DNA from: Halobacillus yeomjeoni | Lineage (GTDB): Bacteria > Bacillota > Bacilli > Bacillales > Halobacillaceae | Length of the DNA stretch: 64,000 bases | Assembly: GCF_020171525.1 (NCBI RefSeq) | Contig: NZ_JAIVAI010000007.1 | Coordinates: forward strand, 1-64,000 | Reading direction: 5' to 3' | Shown: positions 36,384-45,589 of the stretch, piece by piece | Numbering within the stretch: the stretch's first letter is position 1 | Layout of the letters: every line of letters begins with the position of its first letter | Notes under the pieces: model-generated | The model's input: the letters and a program-made list of their open reading frames with translations, nothing else | What the model was told of the DNA's origin: nothing | Database searches by the model: none | Position numbers and translations under genes: made by a program

Positions 36384-36735
36384 GGCTTCCTCCCTTGATT
36401 TCTCTATCACTCGGCCCTTGCGTTTCCAGGCCTTGATCAGTGAATTGATAGTCTTGTAAGTTTATTTTGTAGTCATATACAAAAACATCTTCATTGAGTA
36501 GTTCCATGCGCTGGATGTCGGCTATGGCTTCGTCTTTAATCGCAATTTCTCCTTGAGCGTTCACTACCCTGTGCCAGGGAAGATTGTATTTTTGACTCAT
36601 TGTATGAAGTATTCTCACAACCTGACGGGCAGCGCGGGGACTCCCTGCTTCACGAGCGATCTGTCCATAGGTCATGACTTTTCCCTCTGGGATGGATTGT
36701 ATGACTTGAATCGTTTTTTGTGTGAAAGGTTTCAT
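36376..36735 (-). CDS. Alkyltransferase-like protein (ATL)
   Basis: A 119-residue protein homologous to the DNA-binding domain of O6-alkylguanine-DNA alkyltransferase (GKVMTYGQIAREAGSPRAARQVV). The reactive PCHRV motif is replaced by PWHRVVN, Trp54 standing for the Cys. This is the defining feature of ATL proteins, which bind O6-alkylguanine without repairing it and hand it to excision repair. A divergent C-terminal tail of about 35 residues follows. It is the first gene of a two-gene unit with an Fe-S nuclease. AAGGAGGTTTAAC precedes ATG 36735. Confidence 0.88.
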   Translation of the reverse strand: MKPFTQKTIQVIQSIPEGKVMTYGQIAREAGSPRAARQVVRILHTMSQKYNLPWHRVVNAQGEIAIKDEAIADIQRMELLNEDVFVYDYKINLQDYQFTDQGLETQGPSDREIKGGSHV

Positions 36736-36860
36736 GTTAAACCTCCTTATCTCTGTTATTCTAACGTAAAAAGATCAGATCAGCATATCTTTTAATTGAT
36801 CTCTTATTTTGAAAGACTAATTAAATAAAAACCTATACAAGTAAAGAAAGGAGAATGAGA

Positions 36861-37658
36861 ATGACATTGCCAAGGGTATTGACCATAGCAGGTTCTGCTT
36901 CACAAGGAAGTGCAGGTATTCAAGCAGACTTGAAGACTTTTCAAGAGTTAGATGTATATGGAATGAGTGCCATTACAGCAATCGTTGCCAATAACAGTAC
37001 GACAGAACAAGGAATGTTCACTCAAACTCTCGAGTCTATAGAAGCACAAATCCACGCCTCATTGGAACACGTTGGAGTGGATGCGCTGAAAACGGGGATG
37101 TTGTTTACTGAAGACATTATCATAAAGACAGCAGAAATGATTCGAAATGCAGGTGTGAAAAAGGTCGTGGTCGATCCGGTCATGGTCGGAAAGATGGGAT
37201 CAAAACTTCTCCAGGATGATGCGATTGATGCCTTGATCAAACACTTGATTCCAATGGCTTCGATCATTACCCCGAATCTGCACGAAGCTGGTCACATATT
37301 GGGATGCCCACCTCCTGAAACCCCTGAAGATATGAAAATGATGGCTCGGGATCTGTTTCACTTAGGCCCGGATTATATTCTAATCAAAGGAGGCGGGTTA
37401 AAAGGGTATCCAGCGGTTGATATGCTCTATGATGGAAGTGGAATCATAGAGTTGGAATCTGAAAGAGTTTCTACCATACACACTAGTGGAGCGGGATGCA
37501 CCTATTCTGCGGCGATTGCGGCCGAGCTTGCCAAAGGCTGTACCGTAGAGGAGGCAGTTAAAAAATCAAAATCATTCGTTACTAGTGCCATCCGCCACTC
37601 CATTTCCTTTGACCGTGGGATCGGGTCTACTTATCATGCTGCTCACAGGAAGATATAG
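36861..37658 (+). CDS. pdxK: Pyridoxine kinase (PdxK/ThiD family)
   Basis: A 265-residue ribokinase-fold enzyme. The substrate loop is TIAGSASQGSAGIQADLKTFQELDVYG, and the C-terminal anion hole and catalytic Asp are replaced by a cysteine-containing HTSGAGCTYSAAIAAEL. This GAGC form resembles B. subtilis PdxK more than ThiD, although both phosphorylate hydroxymethylpyrimidine-like substrates, so thiamine salvage cannot be excluded. ATG 36861 is used because AAAGGAG is 7 bases away; the ATG at 36855 is too close. Confidence 0.82.
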   Translation: MTLPRVLTIAGSASQGSAGIQADLKTFQELDVYGMSAITAIVANNSTTEQGMFTQTLESIEAQIHASLEHVGVDALKTGMLFTEDIIIKTAEMIRNAGVKKVVVDPVMVGKMGSKLLQDDAIDALIKHLIPMASIITPNLHEAGHILGCPPPETPEDMKMMARDLFHLGPDYILIKGGGLKGYPAVDMLYDGSGIIELESERVSTIHTSGAGCTYSAAIAAELAKGCTVEEAVKKSKSFVTSAIRHSISFDRGIGSTYHAAHRKI

Positions 37659-37711
37659 AAACACGTACGTAAGGATATAATTGAAGAAAAGGCATAGGGG
37701 AGCGTGAGGAA

Positions 37712-38161
37712 GTGGCAGGGCAAGCACCCATAAAAAACAGGGGAGAAAAACAAAAAATCATTCTGTTTATCAGCTTGTTGTTGACATTGACGTTAACCAT
37801 AGTTTTCAGTGGTTTCTTCTTGGGGACGATGGGGTTATTCAAAGTCATGGGCGTTACCTATAAATCCAATTACGGCGTTTTTCTTTTTGCATTGCTGGTC
37901 TTTGCTATTGGATTCTTTTTTGAACTTGGTGGGAAGTTCCTTAAATCAATGAGCCAAAAGTTGAAACCTGCCCCTTATTTACTGGAAATATGGAAGACTG
38001 TACTTGATATAAGTATGACCTGGCTTACCATATATACCGTTGATGAACTCGTAACGAGTGTTCACATGCTTCTTTGGTCTGAGTGGATTTTCGCTCTTTT
38101 GCTGGTCATCATCGATTATGTGTTTGATGAAAAGAAAACGCAATTAAAAAAACTCGCCTGA
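37712..38161 (+). CDS. YrvL-like membrane protein
   Basis: A 149-residue protein with four predicted membrane helices (IILFISLLLTLTLTIVFSGFF, GVFLFALLVFAIGFFFELG, a central TWLTIYTVDELV, and WIFALLLVIIDYVF). The layout and residues GLFKVMGVTYKS resemble the YrvL family, reported to interact with small membrane regulators in Bacillus. Function here is unknown. The start is GTG 37712. It may be cotranscribed with pdxK, 53 bases upstream. Confidence 0.6.
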   Translation: MAGQAPIKNRGEKQKIILFISLLLTLTLTIVFSGFFLGTMGLFKVMGVTYKSNYGVFLFALLVFAIGFFFELGGKFLKSMSQKLKPAPYLLEIWKTVLDISMTWLTIYTVDELVTSVHMLLWSEWIFALLLVIIDYVFDEKKTQLKKLA

Positions 38162-38180
38162 TGCAGCAGGCGAGTTTTTT
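38147..38180. terminator. Bidirectional terminator between yrvL-like and trhO
   Basis: AAAAAACTCGCCTG (38147-38160) pairs with CAGGCGAGTTTTTT (38167-38180). Confidence 0.9.
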
Positions 38181-38181
38181 A

Positions 38182-39123
38182 TTAATTTGAAATTCGATCG
38201 TATTTATCGATTTGTTTTTTGCGTACTGCGTCCCATCGGTTTTCAGGGTGTTCTTTACACTCTGTAGTGCATGCCGCATGCTGTTCTTCTTCACACTCTT
38301 TACAGCATACATACTGGCGGTTGCAAACGGGGTTACTGCAGTTGATCATACGATCTTCCGCTTTTCCACAATGCTCACACTCAGCGATGACTTTATCTTC
38401 TACCTTATTGATTGGAACAGAAATACGTTCGTCGAACACATACATTTTACCATCAAAAAGTTCCCCTTTGACTTCCGGGTCTTTTCCATATGTCGTAATA
38501 CCGCCTTCTAGTTGGTATACATCTTCAACACCATGTTTTTTCAAAATGCCGGTCAGTTTTTCACAACGAATTCCGCCTGTGCAATAAGTGAGAACTTTTT
38601 TACCTTTCCACTTATCTGCATTTTCTGCAACCCACTCAGGGAATTCACGTGAATGGTTAACGTCGGGTTGAATGGCATTACGGAAGTGTCCGATGCGGTA
38701 TTCGTATTCGTTTCGACCATCAATGACAATCGTGTCTTCATCTTTCAACATTTCGTTGAATTCTTTTGGCTTCAAATGCTTTCCGCCAAAAGTTTTAGGA
38801 TCGATGTCATCTTCTTCGATGCTCCAGTTAACAAGTTCAGGCTTTACACGGCAATGCATTTTTTTGAAAGCATGGCCTTCATGTTCATCAATCTTGAAGT
38901 GAATATCAGCGAAGCGTTCATCCGACCGGACGTAATCCATGTATTCTTCAACTTGCTCAACTGTACCTGATACCGTACCGTTAAGTCCTTCAGGGGATAC
39001 AATAATTCGTCCTTTCAATCCAAGATTTTTACAAAACTCAAGGTGGTTTTTGCAATATTCTTCGTAATCAGGAAGGTCCACATACTTATAATACAGCAGA
39101 ACTCGATAGTCTTTTGAGCTCAT
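38182..39123 (-). CDS. trhO: Oxygen-dependent tRNA uridine(34) hydroxylase
   Basis: A 313-residue rhodanese-like protein of the former UPF0176/YceA group. It hydroxylates U34 of tRNAs on the way to methoxy- or carboxymethoxy-uridine. An N-terminal acylphosphatase-like domain (KGRIIVSPEGLNGTVSGT) is followed by the rhodanese domain, with cysteine in TYCTGGIRCEKLTGIL. A Cys-rich C-terminal tail (CEHCGKAEDRMINCSNPVCN, CCKECEEEQHAACTTEC) probably binds zinc. ATG 39123 has AGGAGGAATC upstream. Confidence 0.9.
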   Translation of the reverse strand: MSSKDYRVLLYYKYVDLPDYEEYCKNHLEFCKNLGLKGRIIVSPEGLNGTVSGTVEQVEEYMDYVRSDERFADIHFKIDEHEGHAFKKMHCRVKPELVNWSIEEDDIDPKTFGGKHLKPKEFNEMLKDEDTIVIDGRNEYEYRIGHFRNAIQPDVNHSREFPEWVAENADKWKGKKVLTYCTGGIRCEKLTGILKKHGVEDVYQLEGGITTYGKDPEVKGELFDGKMYVFDERISVPINKVEDKVIAECEHCGKAEDRMINCSNPVCNRQYVCCKECEEEQHAACTTECKEHPENRWDAVRKKQIDKYDRISN

Positions 39124-39232
39124 GATGATTCCTCCTATATTTTTTAACTATCTATATTTTAATTAGAATTTATTAAACAGAAATCTCCAAAATCCATGAT
39201 ATTCAATTTGATGACAAAATTCAAATGTTAAT

Positions 39233-40582
39233 TTATTCAGCATTTTCTAACTTTTTGATATACCGTGTGTAAATAATCAAGGTAAACGAAGAAGCGGCCA
39301 TCAAGGCTACTAAAACTCCAAAAGGTAAGGCGAAAGCTGAAGCTTCATAAGGCTGTTCATTCAACTCTAGTAGAATTCCCGCTAACACGGACCCTGTCGC
39401 ACTGCCTATAAAATGGGTTTGCTGTTTCAATCCAATCCCCGCACCGATTTGTTTATTAGACAATATTCGGGACACCTCGTTGGTCGAGCTGGAGGAGAGG
39501 CTTGAAAACCCAAAGCTTGTAAACATATAAGCGATCATGATCATATATTGGTTAATTCCTGCGAAAAAGAAAAACACCAATGCTGAAATCATTAATAATC
39601 CGTGGGCGAGGAACAACACTTTGATATTTCCATAAGCGTCAATAAGGCGACCTACATAAATCGCTGCCACTGCTGACAGCATCGCTCCAGGGAAAATGAT
39701 GAATCCGATAGCCGCAGCACCACGATCATAAACTTGTTCGAGCATGATCGGCATCAAAAATAAAATCGCAAAATGCAGCGTAAACCCGATGTAACTCATA
39801 AAGACGATCCTTCGATACTGCCTGTTCAAAATGAGTTCGGGCTGAATGAAGGGGGCGTCTGTTTTATTAATTCTCCACCATAACAGAGCGGCGGATATTA
39901 AGCCGCTGAGCAAATAAAGACTGTTGAATGTGGAGATATATAATAAAAACAGAGTGGCGCTCCCACCTGATAACAGGGCTCCGATGACATCGAATTTACC
40001 TCGCTCTGCAGATTGGGTGGGCATGAATTTGAATAATAACGGAATGACGATGAACACCATAACCGTAACGATGAATAAATAATTCCAGTCGAGATGTTCT
40101 GTAATCAAGCCACCTACTACAGGTCCGAGTCCGAAGCCCAGGGAAGTAGCTGAAGCAATCAAGGCATAAGCGCTGCCACGGCGTTCCATGGGTATATATC
40201 GGCCTGCGAAAACCATTGATAAACCTGGGATAGAAGCGGCACCTGCTGCCTGTAATAGTCGGGAAATCAAAAGCCAAATATAATTATCAGCAAAAAATCC
40301 CAGGACAGAAGATAAGCTGAAGATGATAATACCGATCGTTAACAATGTTCGAATAGGAAGATAATCGGATAGGCGGGTGAAAGTGATTGTGAAAATGGCT
40401 AAAATGATTGAATAGCCTGACACAATCCAGGCTCCTTCCGATGGTTGTAATGCAAAGTCTTTCAATATATTAGGTAGTGCGACATTAAACATTGTCGTAT
40501 TCATGACAACGATCAAAATGGAAGCACTGAGTATAAACACGGTTCTAAAATGCTCGTTTGAAGGACGGGGTGAATCTTGCAT
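39233..40582 (-). CDS. MFS exporter, DHA2-like (14 helices)
   Basis: A 449-residue drug-exporter-type MFS protein. The antiporter motif is preserved in GYSIILAIFTITFTRLSDYL, and motif C-like GFGLGPVVGGLI sits in helix 5. The 14-helix spacing resembles TetL/Lmr-type proteins, but nothing fixes the substrate. ATG 40582 (MQDSPRPSNEHF) has AAGGAGGG 7 bases upstream, so the frame's first ATG at 40603 is rejected. Confidence 0.8.
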   Translation of the reverse strand: MQDSPRPSNEHFRTVFILSASILIVVMNTTMFNVALPNILKDFALQPSEGAWIVSGYSIILAIFTITFTRLSDYLPIRTLLTIGIIIFSLSSVLGFFADNYIWLLISRLLQAAGAASIPGLSMVFAGRYIPMERRGSAYALIASATSLGFGLGPVVGGLITEHLDWNYLFIVTVMVFIVIPLLFKFMPTQSAERGKFDVIGALLSGGSATLFLLYISTFNSLYLLSGLISAALLWWRINKTDAPFIQPELILNRQYRRIVFMSYIGFTLHFAILFLMPIMLEQVYDRGAAAIGFIIFPGAMLSAVAAIYVGRLIDAYGNIKVLFLAHGLLMISALVFFFFAGINQYMIMIAYMFTSFGFSSLSSSSTNEVSRILSNKQIGAGIGLKQQTHFIGSATGSVLAGILLELNEQPYEASAFALPFGVLVALMAASSFTLIIYTRYIKKLENAE

Positions 40583-40666
40583 GAACTGTCCCTCCTTTTC
40601 CATAATTTCATTAGATACCCGAAATACTATACCATAACCAGAGAAAAAAGAAAAAAACTATACACG

Positions 40667-40700
40667 AAAAAGCCTCAGGGCACCATACCTGAGGCTTTTT
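40667..40700 (-). terminator. Terminator of pncA
   Basis: AAAAAGCCTCAGG (40667-40679) pairs with CCTGAGGCTTTTT (40688-40700), immediately after the pncA stop. Confidence 0.85.
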
Positions 40701-40701
40701 A

Positions 40702-41253
40702 CTATTCTTGTATGTCAGCTCCTAAAACGGATTCGAAATGACCTAGAGCCCATTCATGCCCAGGGTGGTTGAAACTAGCTACCGCATCTTTGTGGATGAC
40801 AATGCGATAACCGAGGTTATATGCGTCAACTGCAGTGTGGAGGACGCATATGTCGGTACAGACACCGGTTAGATGAACTTCATGTATCCCTCGTTCACGT
40901 AACTTCACATCCAAATCCGTTCCTGCAAAAGCACTGTATCTTGTTTTGTCCATATAATGTAGGTTTTCATGTCGTTGGTTCTTTTCAAACCACGGTTGAA
41001 GAGATCCGTACAGATTTCTTCCTTCTGTGTTTCTTATGTTATGAGGTGGAAAGAGTTTGGTTTCAGGGTGAAAGGGATCACCTTCATCATGAACGTCAAC
41101 CGCTAACACGACAAAATCTCCGCTATCCAAAAAAGCTTGGTTCAACTCAGTTATTTTTTTATCTAAGTTTTGTGCAGGTTCTCCGCAAGTCAAGGCACCA
41201 TCCTCAGCCACAAAGTCATTCGTGTAATCGATCGTAATCAGTGCACGTTTCAA
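40702..41253 (-). CDS. pncA: Nicotinamidase
   Basis: A 183-residue isochorismatase-fold enzyme converting nicotinamide to nicotinate for NAD salvage. Catalytic Asp lies in ITIDYTNDFV, Lys in MDKTRYSAFAGTDL, and Cys in LTGVCTDICVLHTAVDAY. Metal-binding residues are in VDVHDEGDPFHPET. Length and sequence match B. subtilis PncA very closely. GAGGTAACC precedes ATG 41253. Confidence 0.94.
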   Translation of the reverse strand: MKRALITIDYTNDFVAEDGALTCGEPAQNLDKKITELNQAFLDSGDFVVLAVDVHDEGDPFHPETKLFPPHNIRNTEGRNLYGSLQPWFEKNQRHENLHYMDKTRYSAFAGTDLDVKLRERGIHEVHLTGVCTDICVLHTAVDAYNLGYRIVIHKDAVASFNHPGHEWALGHFESVLGADIQE

Positions 41254-41337
41254 CTGGTTACCTCCTCAAAATATCTATTACTTTCATTTTATCAAATATC
41301 CACATGAGCGGGGGCAATTTAAATTTGAAAACGACAA

Positions 41338-41351
41338 TGTTAGCGGTTGCA
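41338..41351. promoter_or_regulatory. cre site at the tre promoter
   Basis: TGTTAGCGGTTGCA matches the CcpA consensus TGNNANCGNNNNCA at every fixed position. It overlaps the -35 box of the tre promoter, so CcpA would block RNA polymerase in the presence of glucose. Confidence 0.7.
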
Positions 41352-41375
41352 AAACTTGTATATACAAATTATAAT
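41347..41375 (+). promoter_or_regulatory. tre operon promoter
   Basis: TTGCAA (41347-41352), a 17-bp spacer and TATAAT (41370-41375) form a good sigma-A promoter. The first TreR palindrome lies within the spacer. Confidence 0.75.
41356..41367. promoter_or_regulatory. TreR operator 1
   Basis: TTGTATATACAA is a perfect 12-bp palindrome of the kind bound by Bacillus TreR, placed between -35 and -10. Confidence 0.8.
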
Positions 41376-41387
41376 AAATCCGGTATC

Positions 41388-41399
41388 TTGTATATACAA
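41388..41399. promoter_or_regulatory. TreR operator 2
   Basis: A second identical TTGTATATACAA (extended to CTTGTATATACAAG) lies 32 bp, about three helical turns, downstream of operator 1, just after the transcription start. The remainder of 41400-41576 is a leader of about 170 bases with no gene. Confidence 0.8.
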
Positions 41400-41576
41400 G
41401 TGAATGGTGAAAGCAGTTTGATTGATAGAATCATTGTTCCAATTGATACATTCTTACCGTTTAGCAGTCCTTGTTTACTGGGAAGTGAAGAGTAGCAAGG
41501 GTGGATATTTCTGTCATATACAGAAGGAGACGATTGTCGGGCTTTTGGTAAGTGAAAAAAACAAGGAGGTTATGGG

Positions 41577-42986
41577 ATGAACCATAAACAACAAGCCGAA
41601 CAAATATTAGAAGCCATCGGCGGAAAAGAAAACCTATCTGCAGCTACCCATTGTGTCACCCGATTAAGGTTAGCTTTAGTGGATGAAGGGATTGTCGATC
41701 AGGAAAAATTAAATCAGATTGATGCTGTCAAAGGTTCTTTTTCTACGAACGGACAGTTCCAGGTTGTCGTAGGACAAGGTACGGTAGACAAAGTTTATAA
41801 AGAGTTCATAGCACTTGCTGGAATTGGAGAATCTTCCAAAGAAGATGTGAAGGAAGCTTCAAAACAAAAAATGAATCCGATTCAGAGAGCAATCAAGACG
41901 TTAGCGGATATCTTCATTCCGATTCTTCCTGCGATTGTAACAGCTGGTTTGTTATTAGGTATAAATAACATTTTGACTGCACCAGGGATCTTCTGGGATG
42001 AGAAGTCTATCATTGATGTTTATCCACAATGGTCGGACATTGCGAATATGATCATTATTATAGCCAATACAGCCTTCGTATTTTTACCAGGTTTGATTGG
42101 TTGGTCAGCAGTTAAGAAATTTGGTGGTAGTCCGATTCTCGGTATTGTCATCGGATTGATTTTAGTCCACCCGGAATTATTGAATGCGTGGGCTTACGGT
42201 GAAGCTGTCAAAGAAGGCACTGTACCGACGTGGAACTTATTTGGCCTTGAAGTAGAAAAGATAGGGTATCAAGGGCAGGTATTACCTGTATTAGTCGCTT
42301 CATACTTACTGACGAAAATTGAGTTGTTCTTACGTAATAAAATTCCTGATAGTGTCCAGCTCCTGTTTGTAGGGCCGATCGCATTGCTCGTTACAGGTTT
42401 CCTTACATTCATTATTATCGGACCTGTCACATTTGCAATCGGTAACTGGATTACAGATGGACTTGTAGCAATCTTCGATAGTTTCTCAGCTCTTGGTGGT
42501 TTGATTTACGGTGGAATTTACGGCGTATTAGTCATCACAGGAATGCACCACACATTCCTTGCAGTCGATATCCAATTGATCGGAAGTACAGGAACAACGT
42601 TCTTATGGCCGATGCTCGCCTTGTCTAATATTGCCCAAGGTTCAGCGGCGTTTGCGATCATGGCAGCTTCAAAAGATGAAAAACTAAGAGGTCTTGGACT
42701 TTCTTCAGGAATCTCTGCATGGCTTGGAATTACAGAACCAGCCCTATTCGGAGTCAACTTAAGGTTCAAGTATCCGTTTATCATTGCGATCAGCTCATCA
42801 GCCATAGCAGGTCTGTATATATCAGCCCAAGGAGTCCTTGCAAACTCTATCGGTGTTGGAGGAGTACCTGGAATTTTCTCTATTGTAGCTGAATATTGGG
42901 GACACTTCTTAGTAGGTATGGCCATTGTCATCGTGCTGCCTCTGGTAGGGACATACCTATATGCGAAACGGAAAAAAGACGTATAA
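41577..42986 (+). CDS. treP: Trehalose-specific PTS IIBC component
   Basis: A 469-residue sugar permease importing and phosphorylating trehalose. The N-terminal IIB domain has phosphocysteine Cys26 in [12 protein letters not shown]. The IIC membrane domain carries [11 protein letters not shown] and [12 protein letters not shown]. There is no IIA domain, so a IIA from another locus must donate phosphate, as with GlcA-type IIA in B. subtilis. AAGGAGGTTATGGG precedes ATG 41577. It is the first gene of treP-treA-treR. Confidence 0.94.
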   Translation: MNHKQQAEQILEAIGGKENLSAATHCVTRLRLALVDEGIVDQEKLNQIDAVKGSFSTNGQFQVVVGQGTVDKVYKEFIALAGIGESSKEDVKEASKQKMNPIQRAIKTLADIFIPILPAIVTAGLLLGINNILTAPGIFWDEKSIIDVYPQWSDIANMIIIIANTAFVFLPGLIGWSAVKKFGGSPILGIVIGLILVHPELLNAWAYGEAVKEGTVPTWNLFGLEVEKIGYQGQVLPVLVASYLLTKIELFLRNKIPDSVQLLFVGPIALLVTGFLTFIIIGPVTFAIGNWITDGLVAIFDSFSALGGLIYGGIYGVLVITGMHHTFLAVDIQLIGSTGTTFLWPMLALSNIAQGSAAFAIMAASKDEKLRGLGLSSGISAWLGITEPALFGVNLRFKYPFIIAISSSAIAGLYISAQGVLANSIGVGGVPGIFSIVAEYWGHFLVGMAIVIVLPLVGTYLYAKRKKDV

Positions 42987-43010
42987 AACCTTAAGAAATG
43001 TGGTGTTAAA

Positions 43011-44696
43011 ATGATGAAACAACCTTGGTGGAAAAAAGCGGCCGTCTATCAAATTTATCCGAAAAGTTTCAATGACACGACCGGAAATGGAGTAGGCGAC
43101 TTACAAGGTATCATCGAAAAATTGGATTACTTGAAGGATCTTGGGGTCGATGTCCTATGGCTGACCCCTCCTTACAAGTCCCCACAAAATGATAATGGAT
43201 ACGATATCAGTGATTATTATGATATCCATGAAGAATATGGGACGATGGAAGACTTGGAGCGTTTGCTCGAAGAAGTCCACCAGCGTGGAATGAAACTGAT
43301 CATGGATATCGTAATCAATCATACGTCCACTCACCATCAGTGGTTTCAGGAGGCAAGAAAGTCGAAAGATAACCCTTACCGGGACTACTATATTTGGCGT
43401 GACCCAGTAGACGGAGGACCTCCAACAAACTGGAAGTCGAAGTTTGGCGGCAACGCCTGGGAATATGATGAACTAACCGACCAGTACTACCTGCACCTTT
43501 TTGATGTAACTCAGGCGGATTTGAATTGGGAAAATGAAGAGGTAAGAGAAGAGCTTTATAAGATGATGAGATTCTGGGCGGAAAAAGGAGTAGACGGTTT
43601 CCGACTGGACGTCATCAATTTGATCTCCAAGGATCAAAACTTCCCTGACGATGATGGCAGTAAGGCCCCGGGGGATGGTCGGAAATTTTACACAGACGGT
43701 CCGAGGGTACATGAGTTTATGAACGAAATGAACCGTGAAGTATTCGCACCTTATGATTTGATGACTGTAGGCGAAATGTCTTCAACGACTGTCGAGCATT
43801 GCATTAAATATACAGCTCCAAACAGAGAAGAACTGAGTATGACGTTCAATTTCCATCATCTAAAAGTCGATTATCCGAATGGGGAAAAGTGGACTGTAGC
43901 TGATTTTGATTTTCACGAACTGAAGGAGATTCTTTCTAAATGGCAGCGTGGGATGAATGAAGGTAATGGGTGGAATGCTCTATTTTGGTGCAACCATGAC
44001 CAACCGAGAGTCCTCTCAAGGTTCGGTGATGACGAAAACTATCCTGATGAATCAGCTAAGATGCTTGCTACAACCATTCATATGATGCAGGGGACTCCCT
44101 ATGTGTATCAAGGAGAAGAGTTCGGGATGACGAACCCTGGGTTTGAGGATATTGAGAAATATAGAGATGTCGAATCTTTGAACATTTACAAGGAGCTGCT
44201 TGAAAAAGGAGTTTCAGAAGAAGCCATTTTAGAGATTCTTAAACAAAAATCCCGGGATAACTCCCGTACACCTGTTCAATGGAATACAGATGAGCATGCC
44301 GGCTTCACATCTGGAACCCCTTGGATTGATGTTGCGGACAACTTTAAGGAAGTCAACGCTGAAACGGTGAAAAAGAAAGAGGATTCCATCTTCCACTATT
44401 ACAAACATTTGATTCAGCTTCGAAAGGATTATGACATCATTACCCACGGGGACTACCGCCTGCTGCTTGCTGAAGATGATCAAATTTTCGCCTATGTACG
44501 TGAATGGAACGGGGAATATTTATTAGTCATCAATAATTTCTATGGAAGGGAAACAGAATTCCATCTTCCAGAATCAGAGAAACTCAACGGAGCGGCAGAA
44601 GTATTGATAAGCAATTACAACGATCCTTCTGAAGATTATCGATCCATGAGATTGCGACCTTATGAATCCGTGGTTTATCATCTGACAACTCACTGA
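43011..44696 (+). CDS. treA: Trehalose-6-phosphate hydrolase
   Basis: A 561-residue GH13 enzyme cleaving trehalose-6-phosphate to glucose and glucose-6-phosphate. Family motifs are visible: DVLWLTPPYKSPQNDNGYDISDY, MDIVINHTS, DGFRLDVINLIS with the nucleophile Asp, TVGEMSS with the acid Glu, and WCNHDQPR. ATG 43011 (or the adjacent 43014) has only a weak GTGGTG ribosome site, so translation may depend on the upstream gene 24 bases away. It sits between treP and treR. Confidence 0.94.
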   Translation: MMKQPWWKKAAVYQIYPKSFNDTTGNGVGDLQGIIEKLDYLKDLGVDVLWLTPPYKSPQNDNGYDISDYYDIHEEYGTMEDLERLLEEVHQRGMKLIMDIVINHTSTHHQWFQEARKSKDNPYRDYYIWRDPVDGGPPTNWKSKFGGNAWEYDELTDQYYLHLFDVTQADLNWENEEVREELYKMMRFWAEKGVDGFRLDVINLISKDQNFPDDDGSKAPGDGRKFYTDGPRVHEFMNEMNREVFAPYDLMTVGEMSSTTVEHCIKYTAPNREELSMTFNFHHLKVDYPNGEKWTVADFDFHELKEILSKWQRGMNEGNGWNALFWCNHDQPRVLSRFGDDENYPDESAKMLATTIHMMQGTPYVYQGEEFGMTNPGFEDIEKYRDVESLNIYKELLEKGVSEEAILEILKQKSRDNSRTPVQWNTDEHAGFTSGTPWIDVADNFKEVNAETVKKKEDSIFHYYKHLIQLRKDYDIITHGDYRLLLAEDDQIFAYVREWNGEYLLVINNFYGRETEFHLPESEKLNGAAEVLISNYNDPSEDYRSMRLRPYESVVYHLTTH

Positions 44697-44716
44697 TATA
44701 CTGAAGCAGGTGATGT

Positions 44717-45436
44717 ATGGTGAAAAATAAATATACGTCGATTTATTCAAAACTTGTTCTTTTGATTGAAGAAGGAAAATATGAACCAGGAGACACTCTG
44801 CCTTCTGAACATGAATTGTGCGCACAATTTGATACTTCCAGGGAAACGATACGCAAATCATTGAACTTGCTCGCTCAAAATGGATATATTCAAAAAGTGA
44901 GAGGGAAAGGGTCTGTCGTTTTAGACCATAGTAAATTTGAGTTTCCTGTTTCAGGATTGACAAGCTTCAAAGAATTGGCCAATCAGTTAGGGAAGGATTT
45001 TCAAACACACGTTCATGAATTGGTCGTTCAACAAGCAGATTCACCTGTTCGGGAACGATTGAATTGTAAGAAGACCGACAACCTTTGGAAAATTACGCGA
45101 ACAAGAGTGATTGCAGGAGAAGGGATCATCCTGGATAAAGATTATATCAGGCAGGACATAGTACCTGGACTGACTAAATCCATTTGTGAGAATTCCATCT
45201 ACGACTATATTGAAAATCAATTACAACTGGAAATCAGTTTTGCGAAAAAAGAAATTATTGTTGAGACCGTTACAGAAGAAGATCAGCAATTGCTGGATCT
45301 CCAAGGGCATCAGCAAGTCGTGGTGATACGAAGCTATGTGTATCTATCAGATGCTACCTTATTTCAATTCACAGAGTCCAGGCACAGACCTGACAAATTT
45401 CAATTTGTAGATTTCGCGAGAAGAACGAAAGTTTGA
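44717..45436 (+). CDS. treR: Trehalose operon repressor
   Basis: A 239-residue GntR/HutC-type regulator. Its winged helix is YTSIYSKLVLLIEEGKYEPG followed by LPSEHELCAQFDTSRETIRKSLNLL. The C-terminal UTRA effector domain (GLTSFKELANQ, RTRVIAGEG, EIIVETVTEED) would bind trehalose-6-phosphate. It is the third gene of the tre operon and presumably binds the two palindromes upstream of treP. GCAGGTGATGT precedes ATG 44717. Confidence 0.93.
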   Translation: MVKNKYTSIYSKLVLLIEEGKYEPGDTLPSEHELCAQFDTSRETIRKSLNLLAQNGYIQKVRGKGSVVLDHSKFEFPVSGLTSFKELANQLGKDFQTHVHELVVQQADSPVRERLNCKKTDNLWKITRTRVIAGEGIILDKDYIRQDIVPGLTKSICENSIYDYIENQLQLEISFAKKEIIVETVTEEDQQLLDLQGHQQVVVIRSYVYLSDATLFQFTESRHRPDKFQFVDFARRTKV

Positions 45437-45441
45437 TGCAA

Positions 45442-45474
45442 AAGGGGGACCTGGAAAATGGTTCCCTTTTTTGT
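45442..45474 (+). terminator. Terminator of the tre operon
   Basis: AAAAGGGGGACC pairs with GGTTCCCTTTT around a short loop and runs into T6. Confidence 0.75.
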
Positions 45475-45589
45475 TTGAGAGTAAAGTCATGATCGGCATT
45501 TGAATAAGAGGGATAAAAAAGTAAAAGCATGTTTTTGCTTTTAGTTATTGGTACACTAGAATAAAGAAATAAAAAGTGAGGTGGATGTC

